DNA from: Acidimicrobiaceae bacterium
GTDB taxonomy: Bacteria > Actinomycetota > Acidimicrobiia > Acidimicrobiales > RAAP-2
Length of the DNA stretch: 41,714 nt
Direction: 5' to 3'
NCBI GenBank assembly: GCA_003155915.1
Contig: PMFA01000001.1
Coordinates: 1 to 41,714, forward strand
Below the pieces are notes generated by a model. It had not been told where the DNA came from and made no database searches. It saw only the letters and a list, made by a program, of their open reading frames with translations. The stretch's first letter is position 1. Each line of letters begins with the position of its first letter. Both the position numbers and the translations under genes were made by a program. Of the stretch, positions 16,887 to 25,529 are shown piece after piece.

Positions 16887-17783
16887 ATGACGACACCTCG
16901 TTTTGGGCGCGTTCTCACCGCCATGGTGACGCCATTTCGAGCGGACGGCGCCATCGATTTTGACGTCGCGATCGAACTCGCCACGTACTTGGTCGCTGAA
17001 GGGTGCGACGGTCTGGTCGTGGCCGGATCGACCGGGGAAGGTTCGTCACTCTCGGATAAGGAGAAGCTCGAACTGTTCGCCTGTGTCGCGGGTGCCGTCG
17101 AGGTTCCGGTCCTGGCCGGATCGACCTTCGCCGACACCGCTCGCTCGGTGGAACTCACTCGTCAGGTCCTCGACACGGGTGTCACGGGCGTGTTGGCGAC
17201 CACGCCGGCGTACGCGCGTCCCAGTCAAAAGGGCATCGCCGCGCACTTCGCCGCCATCGCCTCGTGCACGGAACTCCCGATCATGCTCTACGACATCCCG
17301 GTGCGCACCGGGAGAAAGATCGCCGCGTCAACGACGATCGACCTCGTCACGTCGCACGCGAACATCGTCGCGATCAAAGACGCGTCGGGCGACCTCGTGA
17401 GTGCCGCCCACTACAAGGCCGTGCTCGGCGACGACATCGACCTCTACAGCGGCGACGACTCAGTGCTGCTGGCGTTCATGGGCGTCGGCGCGATCGGCAT
17501 CGTGTCGGTCGCCGCGCACTGGGCCGCTCGAGAGTTCGTGCAGTTGGTCGAGAGCGTCGAACGAGGCGACTGGGCCCGGGCGAGAGCGTTCAACGAACGA
17601 CTCGCGGCGAGTTACGCCTTCGAGTCCAGCGACACGTATCCGAATCCCATGCCCTCCAAGGCGGCATTGCGCTATCTCGGTATCAACGTCGGCCAGTGCC
17701 GACTACCGCACTCTGAGAGTGATGACACTCTCGATGCGGACGCGGCGAAGGTCGTGGCCGCGCTCCAGGCATCGCGTGGCTAA
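16887..17783 (+). CDS. dapA: 4-hydroxy-tetrahydrodipicolinate synthase
   Basis: DapA condenses pyruvate with aspartate semialdehyde, the first committed step of the diaminopimelate pathway. The 298-residue TIM-barrel protein has GSTGE at 47-51 and TTPAYARPSQKG with the triad Tyr near 109. The second tyrosine is in LYDIPVRTG (Y135), and the Schiff-base lysine is K164 in AIKDASGD. The ATG at 16887 has no Shine-Dalgarno but a -10-like TAACTT six bases upstream. rnj starts inside its last codons, an arrangement also known in mycobacteria. Confidence 0.96.
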   Translation: MTTPRFGRVLTAMVTPFRADGAIDFDVAIELATYLVAEGCDGLVVAGSTGEGSSLSDKEKLELFACVAGAVEVPVLAGSTFADTARSVELTRQVLDTGVTGVLATTPAYARPSQKGIAAHFAAIASCTELPIMLYDIPVRTGRKIAASTTIDLVTSHANIVAIKDASGDLVSAAHYKAVLGDDIDLYSGDDSVLLAFMGVGAIGIVSVAAHWAAREFVQLVESVERGDWARARAFNERLAASYAFESSDTYPNPMPSKAALRYLGINVGQCRLPHSESDDTLDADAAKVVAALQASRG

Positions 17784-19437
17784 AGACACCGTTCGCGTCA
17801 CCTTCCTCGGCGGTCTCGGTGAGATCGGTCGTAACTGCTGCGCGATCGAGCAGGACGGTCGTATCGTCGTCGTGGACGCCGGACTGATGTTCCCCGAGCC
17901 GACGATGTACGGCGTCGACCTGATTCTGCCGGACTTTCGATGGCTCATCGAACGGCGCGACCGCGTCGACGCGATCGTGTTGACCCACGGACACGAGGAC
18001 CACACGGGCGCGCTGCGCTACCTCGTGAAGGACATCAACGTCCCCATCTACGGCTCGGCGTTGACGCTCGGATTCGCGCGTCACCGCCTGACCGAAGCCA
18101 AGGTCGCCAAGGACCTCACGTTCATCGAAGTGAGCGACGGTGAGAAGCGCAAGATCGGACCGTTCGACGTCGAGTTCATCCCCGTCACGCACTCGGTGCC
18201 GAGCGCCATGGCGCTCGCGTTTCGCACGAACGCCGGCATCGTCGTGCACTCGGGTGACTTCAAACTCGACCTCACGCCGATCGACGGACGACGTACCGAC
18301 ATCTCTCGCCTGGCGGCCCTCGGCGACGAGGGCGTCGCGTTGTTGTTGGCCGACTCCACCAACGCCGAGGAGCCCGGTTTCACGGCGTCGGAGCGCTCGG
18401 TCGGGGGAGCGTTGCGTCGACTCTTCCTCGAGCGACCGGAACGTCGCATGGTGGTCGCCTGTTTCGCGAGCCACATCCACCGCGTCCAGCAGATCATCAA
18501 CGTCGCACTCGAGCAGCACCGCAAGATCGTGTTGATGGGTCGCTCGATGGAGGCGAACGTCAAACTGGCGCGCAAGCTCAACCTCCTGCACGTCGACGCC
18601 GCCGACCTGATCGACATCGAGAACATCGATCGCTACGCCCCCGGCGAGGTCTGCGTGATCTGCACCGGCAGCCAGGGCGAGCCGCTCGCGGCGCTGTCGA
18701 AGTTGTCGCGAGGCGACGCGCGGTTCTTGAAGGTCGGTGCCGACGACACCGTCATACTGAGTTCGCATCCGATCCCGGGCAACGAGTGGACCGTCGGTCG
18801 AGTGATCGACGACCTGCACCGCGCCGCCGCCGAAGTGATCCACTCGGGTCACGAGCCGGTCCACGCCTCGGGCCACGCTCGCCAGGGCGAACTGCGTACG
18901 TTCCACCAGTTACTGCGACCACGGAACTTCGTTCCGGTCCACGGGGAGTACCGCCACATGGTGCACCACGCCGAGTTGGCCCACTCCATGGGGCTCAGTC
19001 CCAAGCACGTCTTGATCTGTGAAGACGGCGACCAGATCGAGGTCAACAAGACCGGCATCAAGCGCGCGGGCCAGGTTCCGGCGGGGTTCCATTACATCGA
19101 CGGCAGCGCGGGCGATCTGGACGAACGACCGCTCGAAGAGCGCCGGATGCTCGCCGAGTTCGGGGTCCTGCAGATCTCGGCCGGCGTCGATAAGGACCAC
19201 GCCAAGATCATCCAACCGGTGCGACTCACGGCGCGCGGATGGTTTGAGGGCGAACAGGACCGAACCGTGCTCGACGCGGTGACGAACGAAGTGCGCGCGG
19301 CGCTGGAAGTGGCACTTCGAGAGGGCGCGCCTGACGAGGACGCGCTCAACAAGATCGCCCAGCGCGCGGCCGGCCGCTTGCTCGGACAGAAGTACCGCCG
19401 CCAGCCGATACTGCTCGCGGCCGTCGTCGTCCTCTAG
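17776..19437 (+). CDS. rnj: Ribonuclease J
   Basis: RNase J is a metallo-beta-lactamase/beta-CASP ribonuclease with 5'-exo and endonuclease activity in mRNA decay and rRNA maturation. The 553-residue product has FLGGLGEIGRNC at the N-terminus and the zinc motif HGHEDH (71-76). Further motifs are VTHSVPSA with the next His ligand, HSGDFKLD, STNAEEPGFT, the beta-CASP region with CTGSQGEP, and HASGHA. The C-terminal oligomerisation domain follows. The start is GTG at 17776 (VAKDTVRVTFLGG), overlapping dapA by 8 bases; the frame is open further upstream inside dapA. Its end overlaps the convergent siderophore-interacting gene by 4 bases. Confidence 0.95.
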   Translation: MAKDTVRVTFLGGLGEIGRNCCAIEQDGRIVVVDAGLMFPEPTMYGVDLILPDFRWLIERRDRVDAIVLTHGHEDHTGALRYLVKDINVPIYGSALTLGFARHRLTEAKVAKDLTFIEVSDGEKRKIGPFDVEFIPVTHSVPSAMALAFRTNAGIVVHSGDFKLDLTPIDGRRTDISRLAALGDEGVALLLADSTNAEEPGFTASERSVGGALRRLFLERPERRMVVACFASHIHRVQQIINVALEQHRKIVLMGRSMEANVKLARKLNLLHVDAADLIDIENIDRYAPGEVCVICTGSQGEPLAALSKLSRGDARFLKVGADDTVILSSHPIPGNEWTVGRVIDDLHRAAAEVIHSGHEPVHASGHARQGELRTFHQLLRPRNFVPVHGEYRHMVHHAELAHSMGLSPKHVLICEDGDQIEVNKTGIKRAGQVPAGFHYIDGSAGDLDERPLEERRMLAEFGVLQISAGVDKDHAKIIQPVRLTARGWFEGEQDRTVLDAVTNEVRAALEVALREGAPDEDALNKIAQRAAGRLLGQKYRRQPILLAAVVVL

Positions 19438-20204
19438 TCCCCTTTTTCCGGTTCGCCGTGGTCGGCGTTATTGCGTCCGACGCGCCAAAACGCCTTCACG
19501 CTGATCGACTCGTCGTCGAGACCCCGATCGAGTAGCGCCGAGCGGATGGCCTTCATCACGTGGAACTCACCGAAGAGGTAGGCGTGGCCGCGGTCCGGCG
19601 GAAGGGCGAACGCCGAGAGGCCGCTGAGGAGGCCGGCGGGGTCATCCTTGGCGCGACCCATCCGGTCGACGAAAATGCCGGTGACGGCGATGCCCTCATC
19701 GAACGTCGTCGTTAACGCATCATCGCATTGGTCGGTCTCGACGACGAAGACGACCCTCCCAGGCGCTTCGACGCTCTGGGCCATTCGGTAGGCCGAACCG
19801 AGGCAGGTGATATCACCCATGAACAGGTGCCAGTCGGCGTCGGTATCGAGGACGATCTTGCCCCGGGGCCCCACGATGTCGACTTCGTCGCCCGGCTGGG
19901 CACCGCGCGCCCACACACTGCCCGGTCCTTCGTGGGCCGTCGTGATCCAGAGGGTGAACTGATCGCGCGCTTCGTCAACGTCGTGGACGCTGTAGCGACG
20001 TCGGACCAGTTTGCCGGCGCCATTGGTGAGCTGCACCATGACGTCGTTGCCCGGCACGCCGCACAAGAGGGCGGCCTGACCTGCGAGAACGACCTCGTGG
20101 ATCGAAGAACTGAGCGGCGTGGAGGAGACCACGTGACAGACGCGCGCGTGGGCGTCGAGGCGCGCGGCGAGCTCAATGGAGGAGTTGTGGGGAGTTGTTG
20201 GCAC
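19434..20204 (-). CDS. Siderophore-interacting protein, FAD-binding ferric-siderophore reductase family
   Basis: Proteins of this family (ViuB/YqjH-like) use NAD(P)H and FAD to reduce iron in imported siderophores. The 256-residue product has an N-terminal FAD-binding barrel with the RRRYSVHD flavin motif (about 68-75) and GPGSVWA near 110. The C-terminal part ends in a K-x-x-WRxGR-like motif (VKAFWRVGRNN). Some members with charged C-termini act in redox or stress roles. The GTG start has a TAGGCT box exactly 6 bases upstream and no Shine-Dalgarno. It converges on rnj with a 4-base overlap and stands alone, with no siderophore genes nearby. Confidence 0.85.
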   Translation of the reverse strand: MPTTPHNSSIELAARLDAHARVCHVVSSTPLSSSIHEVVLAGQAALLCGVPGNDVMVQLTNGAGKLVRRRYSVHDVDEARDQFTLWITTAHEGPGSVWARGAQPGDEVDIVGPRGKIVLDTDADWHLFMGDITCLGSAYRMAQSVEAPGRVVFVVETDQCDDALTTTFDEGIAVTGIFVDRMGRAKDDPAGLLSGLSAFALPPDRGHAYLFGEFHVMKAIRSALLDRGLDDESISVKAFWRVGRNNADHGEPEKGD

Positions 20205-20210
20205 CGGTTC

Positions 20211-20216
20211 AGCCTA
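20211..20216 (-). promoter_or_regulatory. Leaderless-type -10 box for the siderophore-interacting gene
   Basis: On the reverse strand TAGGCT is followed by exactly 6 bases and the GTG start at 20204. Same hexamer and spacing as before miaB. Confidence 0.6.
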
Positions 20217-20250
20217 GGGCGATTGGCACCGACTACGAAAGAATGACCGG

Positions 20251-20256
20251 TAAGTT
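20251..20256 (+). promoter_or_regulatory. Possible leaderless-type -10 box for ftsK
   Basis: TAAGTT ends 8 bases before the in-frame GTG at 20265. If it is the -10 box, initiation at 20265 is more likely than at ATG 20259. The spacing is looser than at the other genes. Confidence 0.35.
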
Positions 20257-20258
20257 TG

Positions 20259-22571
20259 ATGGTTGTGGCACAAGCACGACATAAGAAAAAGCCCGTAAAG
20301 AAGACGGCGCGCGCTTCGGCGGCGCAGAATCCCAGTGTCTGGGAACGCCACACTCGCGACCTCTGGATTCTCCTGCTCATCGTGATCGGCGCGTTCTGTG
20401 CCCTCGCCGAGGCCGGCGCGCTGGGACCGGTCGGTCGCGGCATCTCCAAGGGACTCGCGATCGCCTTCGGCGTAGGGCGATTCGCCCTGCCCGTCATGCT
20501 GCTCGTACTGGGCGCGGCCTTGATCGTGGGGAAAATCGAAGTCGAGCGCCCAAGGGTCGTCTGGGGAATCGCGCTCGGCTTGATCAGCATCTGCGGTATC
20601 GGCGATCTAGCCGGGGGACGACCTCATCTGCACGACACGACGAAACATTTCGCGCACGCCGGCGGGTGGCTGGGCGCGGTGATCGGCGGCGGCCTCGACA
20701 AGGCCATCGGCATCGCTGGTGCGCTCGTGGTGTTGCTGGCGTTGCTCGTCATCGCCATCATGATCGGCACCGGTATCGGCCTTCGCGCCCTCTACAGCGG
20801 CACGGTCACGTTCCTTCGCGCCTTCGGTTCGTGGCTCGTCCGGTGGTGGTCGAGTCGTGAACCGCGCGCGACGCCCGACCAGGAGGAGCCGGCGGAGGAA
20901 CCGACACCCCGACGAGTTCGTGCGCTGCCCCCGGAACCAGAGGTCTTCGACGCGCCCGTCGAATACGAAGAGGAGTACGAGCAAGACCAGTACGAAGAGG
21001 AAGAAGAGGAAGAGGACTCCGATACCGAGTACGAGGAGTACGCCGAGATGGAGAGCGACTGGGAACTGCCCTCACCGTCGCTGCTCGTGCGCACCAAAGA
21101 CGTCAAGCAGGACCGCGCGGCCATCGAAGACCTCGGCGGCGAACTGGTCGAAGCGCTCGCGGCCCACGGCGTCGACACAACGCTCGTCGGCTTCACGGTC
21201 GGTCCGACGGTGACGCGCTACGAACTCGAACTCGGGCCGGGCGTGAAGGTCTCCTCGGTGACGTCACTCAACAAGGACATCGCCTACGCCATGGCCTCGC
21301 CCGACGTGCGGATCCTCGCGCCGATTCCCGGGCGATCGGCGATCGGTGTCGAAGTGCCGAATCGACAGCGCACGCTCGTGGCCCTCGGCGACCTGCTGGC
21401 CTCCGAAGAGGCGATGAACTCCAATCACCCGCTGGACGTGCCGATCGGTCGCGACATCTCCGGTAAGACGCTCGTCGCCAATCTGGGCGAGATGCCCCAC
21501 GTGCTGATATCCGGCGCGACCGGCGCCGGCAAGAGTTCGCTGATCAACTCAATCGTCACCTCGCTCGTGATGCGCGCGACGCCGGACCGACTCCGTCTGA
21601 TGCTGGTCGACCCCAAGCGCGTCGAGATGGGTCAGTACAACGACCTGCCGCATCTCTTGGCGCCGGTCGTGGTCGATCCGAAGAGGGCCGCCGGGATGCT
21701 CGCGTGGGCGGTGAAGGAGATGGAGCGCCGTTACGACATCCTCGCCGAGAGCGGCGCGCGTGACATCACCAGCTACCAGCAGATGATCGCGCGAGGCGAG
21801 TTAGAGCCCGAGACCACGGACGACGAGCGCGTGGCCGAGATCTTCGAACGAACGACGGGCCTCGAGTCCGACGTGGAACGACCACCCGGGCCGGAGGAAC
21901 TGCCCTACATCGTGATCGTCGTCGACGAGTTGAACGACCTGATGATGGTGGCGGCGCGCGACGTCGAAGAGTCGGTCGTGCGCATCGCCCAGATGGCCCG
22001 CGCCGTGGGCATCCACCTGGTGCTCGCCACGCAACGACCCAGTGTCGACGTGATCACCGGCGTCATCAAGGCCAACATCCCCAGTCGCATCGCCTTTGCG
22101 GTCTCGTCACTCGCGGACAGTCGGGTCATCCTCGACCAAGCGGGCGCCGAACGCCTCATCGGCAAGGGCGACATGTTGCTCGTGACCGCGTCGTCGAACG
22201 TCGCGCGGCGCCTTCAGGCCCCGTGGGTCTCCGAGAGCGAAGTGCAGCGCGTCGTCGAAGCGTGGCGCGCGCAGGGCGGACGCCGCGAGAGCGTGATCGC
22301 GCTCGACGTGCCCGCCGGCCGCGGCGGATCGATGGGCGGTGGATCGAGTGACGATGACGACGAGATTCTCGCCCAGGCCCGTGACCTGATCATTCGCACG
22401 CAGTCCGGTTCGACGTCGATGTTGCAACGCAAGCTGCGCGTCGGTTTCGCTCGGGCCGGTCGCATCATGGACCAACTCGAGCAAGAGGGCGTCGTGGCCG
22501 CCGGCGACGGTTCCAAGGCCCGCAAGGTGCTCGTGACGCCCGAAGAGTACGACGAACAGACTTCGCTGTAG
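20259..22571 (+). CDS. ftsK: DNA translocase FtsK/SpoIIIE
   Basis: FtsK anchors at the division septum and pumps chromosome DNA so sister chromosomes separate. The 770-residue product has a basic N-terminus and four TM helices (about 32-170). A short linker with an extreme acidic run of Glu/Asp/Tyr follows (about 230-265), and then the motor domains. Walker A GATGAGKSS begins at G419 and Walker B VVDEL has D556. The C-terminal winged-helix gamma domain (about 700-765) should read polar KOPS-like sequences. Start choice is uncertain between ATG 20259 and GTG 20265; TTG 20256 is less likely. The stop is three bases before the next gene. Confidence 0.94.
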   Translation: MVVAQARHKKKPVKKTARASAAQNPSVWERHTRDLWILLLIVIGAFCALAEAGALGPVGRGISKGLAIAFGVGRFALPVMLLVLGAALIVGKIEVERPRVVWGIALGLISICGIGDLAGGRPHLHDTTKHFAHAGGWLGAVIGGGLDKAIGIAGALVVLLALLVIAIMIGTGIGLRALYSGTVTFLRAFGSWLVRWWSSREPRATPDQEEPAEEPTPRRVRALPPEPEVFDAPVEYEEEYEQDQYEEEEEEEDSDTEYEEYAEMESDWELPSPSLLVRTKDVKQDRAAIEDLGGELVEALAAHGVDTTLVGFTVGPTVTRYELELGPGVKVSSVTSLNKDIAYAMASPDVRILAPIPGRSAIGVEVPNRQRTLVALGDLLASEEAMNSNHPLDVPIGRDISGKTLVANLGEMPHVLISGATGAGKSSLINSIVTSLVMRATPDRLRLMLVDPKRVEMGQYNDLPHLLAPVVVDPKRAAGMLAWAVKEMERRYDILAESGARDITSYQQMIARGELEPETTDDERVAEIFERTTGLESDVERPPGPEELPYIVIVVDELNDLMMVAARDVEESVVRIAQMARAVGIHLVLATQRPSVDVITGVIKANIPSRIAFAVSSLADSRVILDQAGAERLIGKGDMLLVTASSNVARRLQAPWVSESEVQRVVEAWRAQGGRRESVIALDVPAGRGGSMGGGSSDDDDEILAQARDLIIRTQSGSTSMLQRKLRVGFARAGRIMDQLEQEGVVAAGDGSKARKVLVTPEEYDEQTSL

Positions 22572-22574
22572 TTC

Positions 22575-23795
22575 GTGAGCAGAAGATCGTCCCGGCGTCC
22601 GGCCCTTCGCGGCCTCGTGACTCGTTTCCTCTCGATTCTCCTGGGTGCGGTGGTCGCCAGCGCCCTCATTTTCTCGATGCAGCTGCCGTTCTTGCACGAA
22701 CGACCGTCGATACATCTTTCGCTCAGTTCCTACGGAAGCTTCGACTACACGGCGCCGCCGTTGGCCTGGCCGAGCGGGGGCAGCGCCGCGCTCGACGTGC
22801 CGGCCCTGGGGATCATTCGCGCCTGGCACAACCACGTCGTTCCGATTGCGAGCCTCACGAAGATGATGACCGTGTACGTGGCCCTCAAACGCTTTCCCCT
22901 GGGAATCGGTCTCACGGGTCCCTGCGTCGAGGTCACCAACGACGACGTCCTCAACTACGAAGCGGACAAGTCAGAAGGCGACTCGTCGGTCATCGTCACC
23001 GAGGGCGAGCAACTCTGTGAGATCGACCTCTTGAATGGCGTGCTCGTCCACTCCGCCGCCAACTACGCCGACATGCTCGCGGCAATGGTGTCGCCGACCC
23101 CGCAGGCCTTCGTAGACCGGATGAACGACACCGCGAGATCACTTGGACTGCACAACACGCACTACGCCGATGACACGGGCGTCTCGGTCCATTCGGTCTC
23201 GACCGCACTCGACCAAGCGAAACTCGCGTCGATGCTGATGCGCTCACCCCTCGTGCGCGCCATCGTCGATCAGACCGAGGTCGACCTTCCGGTTGCGGGT
23301 TTCGTCAACACGTTCACCCCGCTCGTCGGAGCGAACGACGTCGTAGGCGTCAAGTCTGGACGGACCGCCGAAGCCGGCGGCTGTGACGTGATGGCTGTCG
23401 CCTATCGACTCAACGGGCGACGGCACCTCGTCTACACCGTCGTGCTCGGTCAACAGGGCGGCAACGTGCTCGCCACCGCGGGCGACGCGGCGTACGCGTT
23501 GGCCATCTCGGCCGAAGCCAGCCAGGCCGACGTCGTGTTGGCCAAGGGTGCGGTCTTGGGAACGATCGGCTTCGGCAAGGACGTCGCGCCATTCGGTCTG
23601 GCGCGCGAGAGTCACGTGTACTGGTGGGATCAACACAACGACCACCCCTTGAACGTTCGCCTCCGCCACCTCGGTGACACGATTCATCGCGGTGAAGTCG
23701 TCGGTTGGATCGAGATACACAGCGTGGAGAAGCCCGTGCCGTTGGTCGCGCTTCGATCGGCCGCCGCGCCCACACTCTGGCACCGCATACTGTAA
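22575..23795 (+). CDS. D-alanyl-D-alanine carboxypeptidase-like protein (S11 family, DacA-like) with altered SxN motif
   Basis: S11 carboxypeptidases trim the terminal D-Ala of peptidoglycan stem peptides outside the membrane. The 406-residue product has an N-terminal TM or signal anchor (about 16-36). It keeps the nucleophile motif SLTK (S93, K96). At the SxN position it reads SAA followed by N (160-163), where family members usually read SAN or SGN. The third motif is KSG (260-262) instead of KTG, a conservative change. The remainder (about 310-400) is a divergent extracytoplasmic domain. Start choice is GTG at 22575 (MSRRSSRR), three bases after ftsK. The product could be an active variant or a substrate-binding relative. 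Confidence 0.85.
   Translation: MSRRSSRRPALRGLVTRFLSILLGAVVASALIFSMQLPFLHERPSIHLSLSSYGSFDYTAPPLAWPSGGSAALDVPALGIIRAWHNHVVPIASLTKMMTVYVALKRFPLGIGLTGPCVEVTNDDVLNYEADKSEGDSSVIVTEGEQLCEIDLLNGVLVHSAANYADMLAAMVSPTPQAFVDRMNDTARSLGLHNTHYADDTGVSVHSVSTALDQAKLASMLMRSPLVRAIVDQTEVDLPVAGFVNTFTPLVGANDVVGVKSGRTAEAGGCDVMAVAYRLNGRRHLVYTVVLGQQGGNVLATAGDAAYALAISAEASQADVVLAKGAVLGTIGFGKDVAPFGLARESHVYWWDQHNDHPLNVRLRHLGDTIHRGEVVGWIEIHSVEKPVPLVALRSAAAPTLWHRIL
23788..23793 (+). promoter_or_regulatory. Leaderless-type -10 box for thrB
   Basis: TACTGT, overlapping the end of the carboxypeptidase gene, is followed by exactly 6 bases and the thrB ATG (23800). No Shine-Dalgarno is evident. Confidence 0.45.
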
Positions 23796-23799
23796 AGCC

Positions 23800-24648
23800 A
23801 TGTTCGCGCGCGTACCCGCCAGTTCGGCCAACCTAGGACCGGGGTTTGATTGCTTGGCCGTGGCGCTCGCGCTCTATCTCGAAGTCACCGTCGAGCCGGC
23901 GGACGCCTTCGCCATCACGAGCGAGGGTTGCGGCGCCGGTGAATTCGACGACGAACGCAATCTCGGCGCCCGGGTCATCGCCGACGTCCTCGGGCATTCG
24001 AACTTCGCGATGCACGTGACATCGCAGATCCCGCTCTCGCGAGGCTTGGGTTCTTCGGCCGCGTTGACCGTCGCCGCGGCCGTCGCGGCCGGCGCGAGCG
24101 ATCCCCTCGCCATTAGTACCAGAATCGACGGACACGCCGAGAACGCGGCGGCGTCGTTGCTCGGCGGACTCGTCGTCGCGCGCGCCGATTCTCGAGACGG
24201 CGTCGTGGCGCGGCCCCTCGCGCTGGACTACGAGTGGCGCTTCGTCGTGGTCATACCGGATGAGGAACTCTCGACCGTTGGCGCGCGCCGGGTCTTGCCC
24301 GAACGAGTGCCCTTCGCCGACGCGGTCCGTAATCTGGGTGCGATGGGACTCCTGCTCGCCGGTCTGGCCGATCACGACGCGTTCGTCGACGGTGCGATGG
24401 ACGACTACCTGCACCAGCCGTACCGCATGGGTCTACTGTCCTTCGCCCAACCGCTCCTCACGACCCTTCGAGAGAGTGGCGCCGCGGGTTCGTGTTGGTC
24501 CGGTGCCGGCTCCACCATGTTGGGGCTCGCGACCTCGGACAAGGCCGAAGGCGTCGCCGCCGCGGCGAAAGCGTTTCTCCACGACCAGGGCGTCGCCGGA
24601 ATCGTGCACGTGCTCGAAGCCGACCGGACCGGCCTGGTGACGAATTGA
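23800..24648 (+). CDS. thrB: Homoserine kinase
   Basis: ThrB phosphorylates homoserine on the way to threonine. The 282-residue GHMP-kinase protein has the N-terminal VPASSANLGPGFDCLA motif (5-20), the phosphate loop PLSRGLGSSAAL (78-89) and a C-terminal SGAGSTMLG motif near 240. The ATG at 23800 matches homoserine kinase N-termini; the frame extends upstream inside the preceding gene without conserved sequence. It sits alone without thrA or thrC. It overlaps by 4 bases (TTGA) with an RhtA-like exporter, so homoserine or threonine metabolism and export appear coupled. Confidence 0.93.
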   Translation: MFARVPASSANLGPGFDCLAVALALYLEVTVEPADAFAITSEGCGAGEFDDERNLGARVIADVLGHSNFAMHVTSQIPLSRGLGSSAALTVAAAVAAGASDPLAISTRIDGHAENAAASLLGGLVVARADSRDGVVARPLALDYEWRFVVVIPDEELSTVGARRVLPERVPFADAVRNLGAMGLLLAGLADHDAFVDGAMDDYLHQPYRMGLLSFAQPLLTTLRESGAAGSCWSGAGSTMLGLATSDKAEGVAAAAKAFLHDQGVAGIVHVLEADRTGLVTN

Positions 24649-25520
24649 TCGAGGAGACCCACCAGAAGGCTCAAGCGCTGAAGGGTGCCGGGTACATGTT
24701 GCTCGGCGCGTCACTGATCCAATGGTCGGCGGCGATCGTCACGCGCGTCTTTGGACAGATCGGTCCATCGGCGACGAGCGCGTGGCGCTTCTTCTTGGGC
24801 GCGATCGTCCTGATGGCCTTCACGCGACCGGACCTGCGCTCGTGGACGAAGCAACAGTGGCTGGGGGCTTTGGCCCTCGGCGTGTCGGTCGCGTTCATGA
24901 ACCAGTGCTTCTACCAAGCGATCGCGAGGATCCCCCTGGGCGCCGCCGTCGCCATTGAGTACCTCGGGCCGTTCATGGTGTCGGCGCTCGGGAAGCGCTC
25001 GGCGCGTCACTTCGCCTTCGTGATCCTTGCCGGACTCGGCGTGCTCGCGATCGCGCGCCCCGGCGCCGGGCTCAACTACGAGGGCGTACTCTTCGCGGCC
25101 GGTTCCGGTCTCGGGTGGGCCTCGTACGTGTTCGCCGCGCACCGGGTCGGGGGACAGGCCGAGGGGTTCGGGGGACTCGCGGTCTCGATGTCGATCGGTG
25201 CGGTGTTGACGTTGCCGATGACGATCGGTTCGTCGCACTTTGTGCTCACCCATCCCGCGACGCTCGGGCGTCTGGCCCTGGTCGCGGTGATGGCGATCGT
25301 GTTGGGCTTCGCCTGTGAACTCCAGGCGCTTCGACGACTGAAGCCGTCGACGGCCGGGGTGCTCTTCGCGCTCGATCCGGCAGTCGCCTTCGCCATCGGA
25401 CTCATCGTGCTGAGCCAGAGCATCCACCCGTGGGATCTCATCGGCATGGTCTGCGTGGTGATCGCCGGGGCCGGCGTCACCTACGACGCGGCCAATCCGA
25501 AACCGACCCTCGTTCAGTAG
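24645..25520 (+). CDS. rhtA: EamA-family transporter, RhtA-like (threonine/homoserine exporter type)
   Basis: EamA proteins have ten TM helices in two repeats and export amino acids or metabolites. The 291-residue product matches the length of E. coli RhtA (about 295). It carries the similar stretch MNQCFYQAIARIPLGAAVAI then EYLGP at about 86-110, close to the RhtA first-repeat end. A second EamA repeat spans about 145-285. The probable start is TTG 24645, which overlaps the thrB stop (TTGA); no better in-frame start is near. The thrB neighbour supports homoserine or threonine as substrate, but that is inference. The gene symbol is tentative. Confidence 0.75.
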   Translation: MIEETHQKAQALKGAGYMLLGASLIQWSAAIVTRVFGQIGPSATSAWRFFLGAIVLMAFTRPDLRSWTKQQWLGALALGVSVAFMNQCFYQAIARIPLGAAVAIEYLGPFMVSALGKRSARHFAFVILAGLGVLAIARPGAGLNYEGVLFAAGSGLGWASYVFAAHRVGGQAEGFGGLAVSMSIGAVLTLPMTIGSSHFVLTHPATLGRLALVAVMAIVLGFACELQALRRLKPSTAGVLFALDPAVAFAIGLIVLSQSIHPWDLIGMVCVVIAGAGVTYDAANPKPTLVQ

Positions 25521-25523
25521 GCT
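25518..25523 (+). promoter_or_regulatory. Leaderless-type -10 box for miaB
   Basis: TAGGCT, overlapping the stop of the RhtA-like gene, is followed by exactly 6 bases and the GTG of miaB at 25530. Confidence 0.6.
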
Positions 25524-25529
25524 GACTAG

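Noticed and set aside
17401-17775. Upstream extension of the RNase J frame
   Set aside because: The extra 125 codons lie inside dapA in another frame and are Arg/Ser-rich. RNase J homology begins at VAKDTVRVTFLGG.
17683-18906. 407-codon reverse-strand ORF opposite rnj
   Set aside because: Antisense of the beta-lactamase/beta-CASP domains; no motif of its own.
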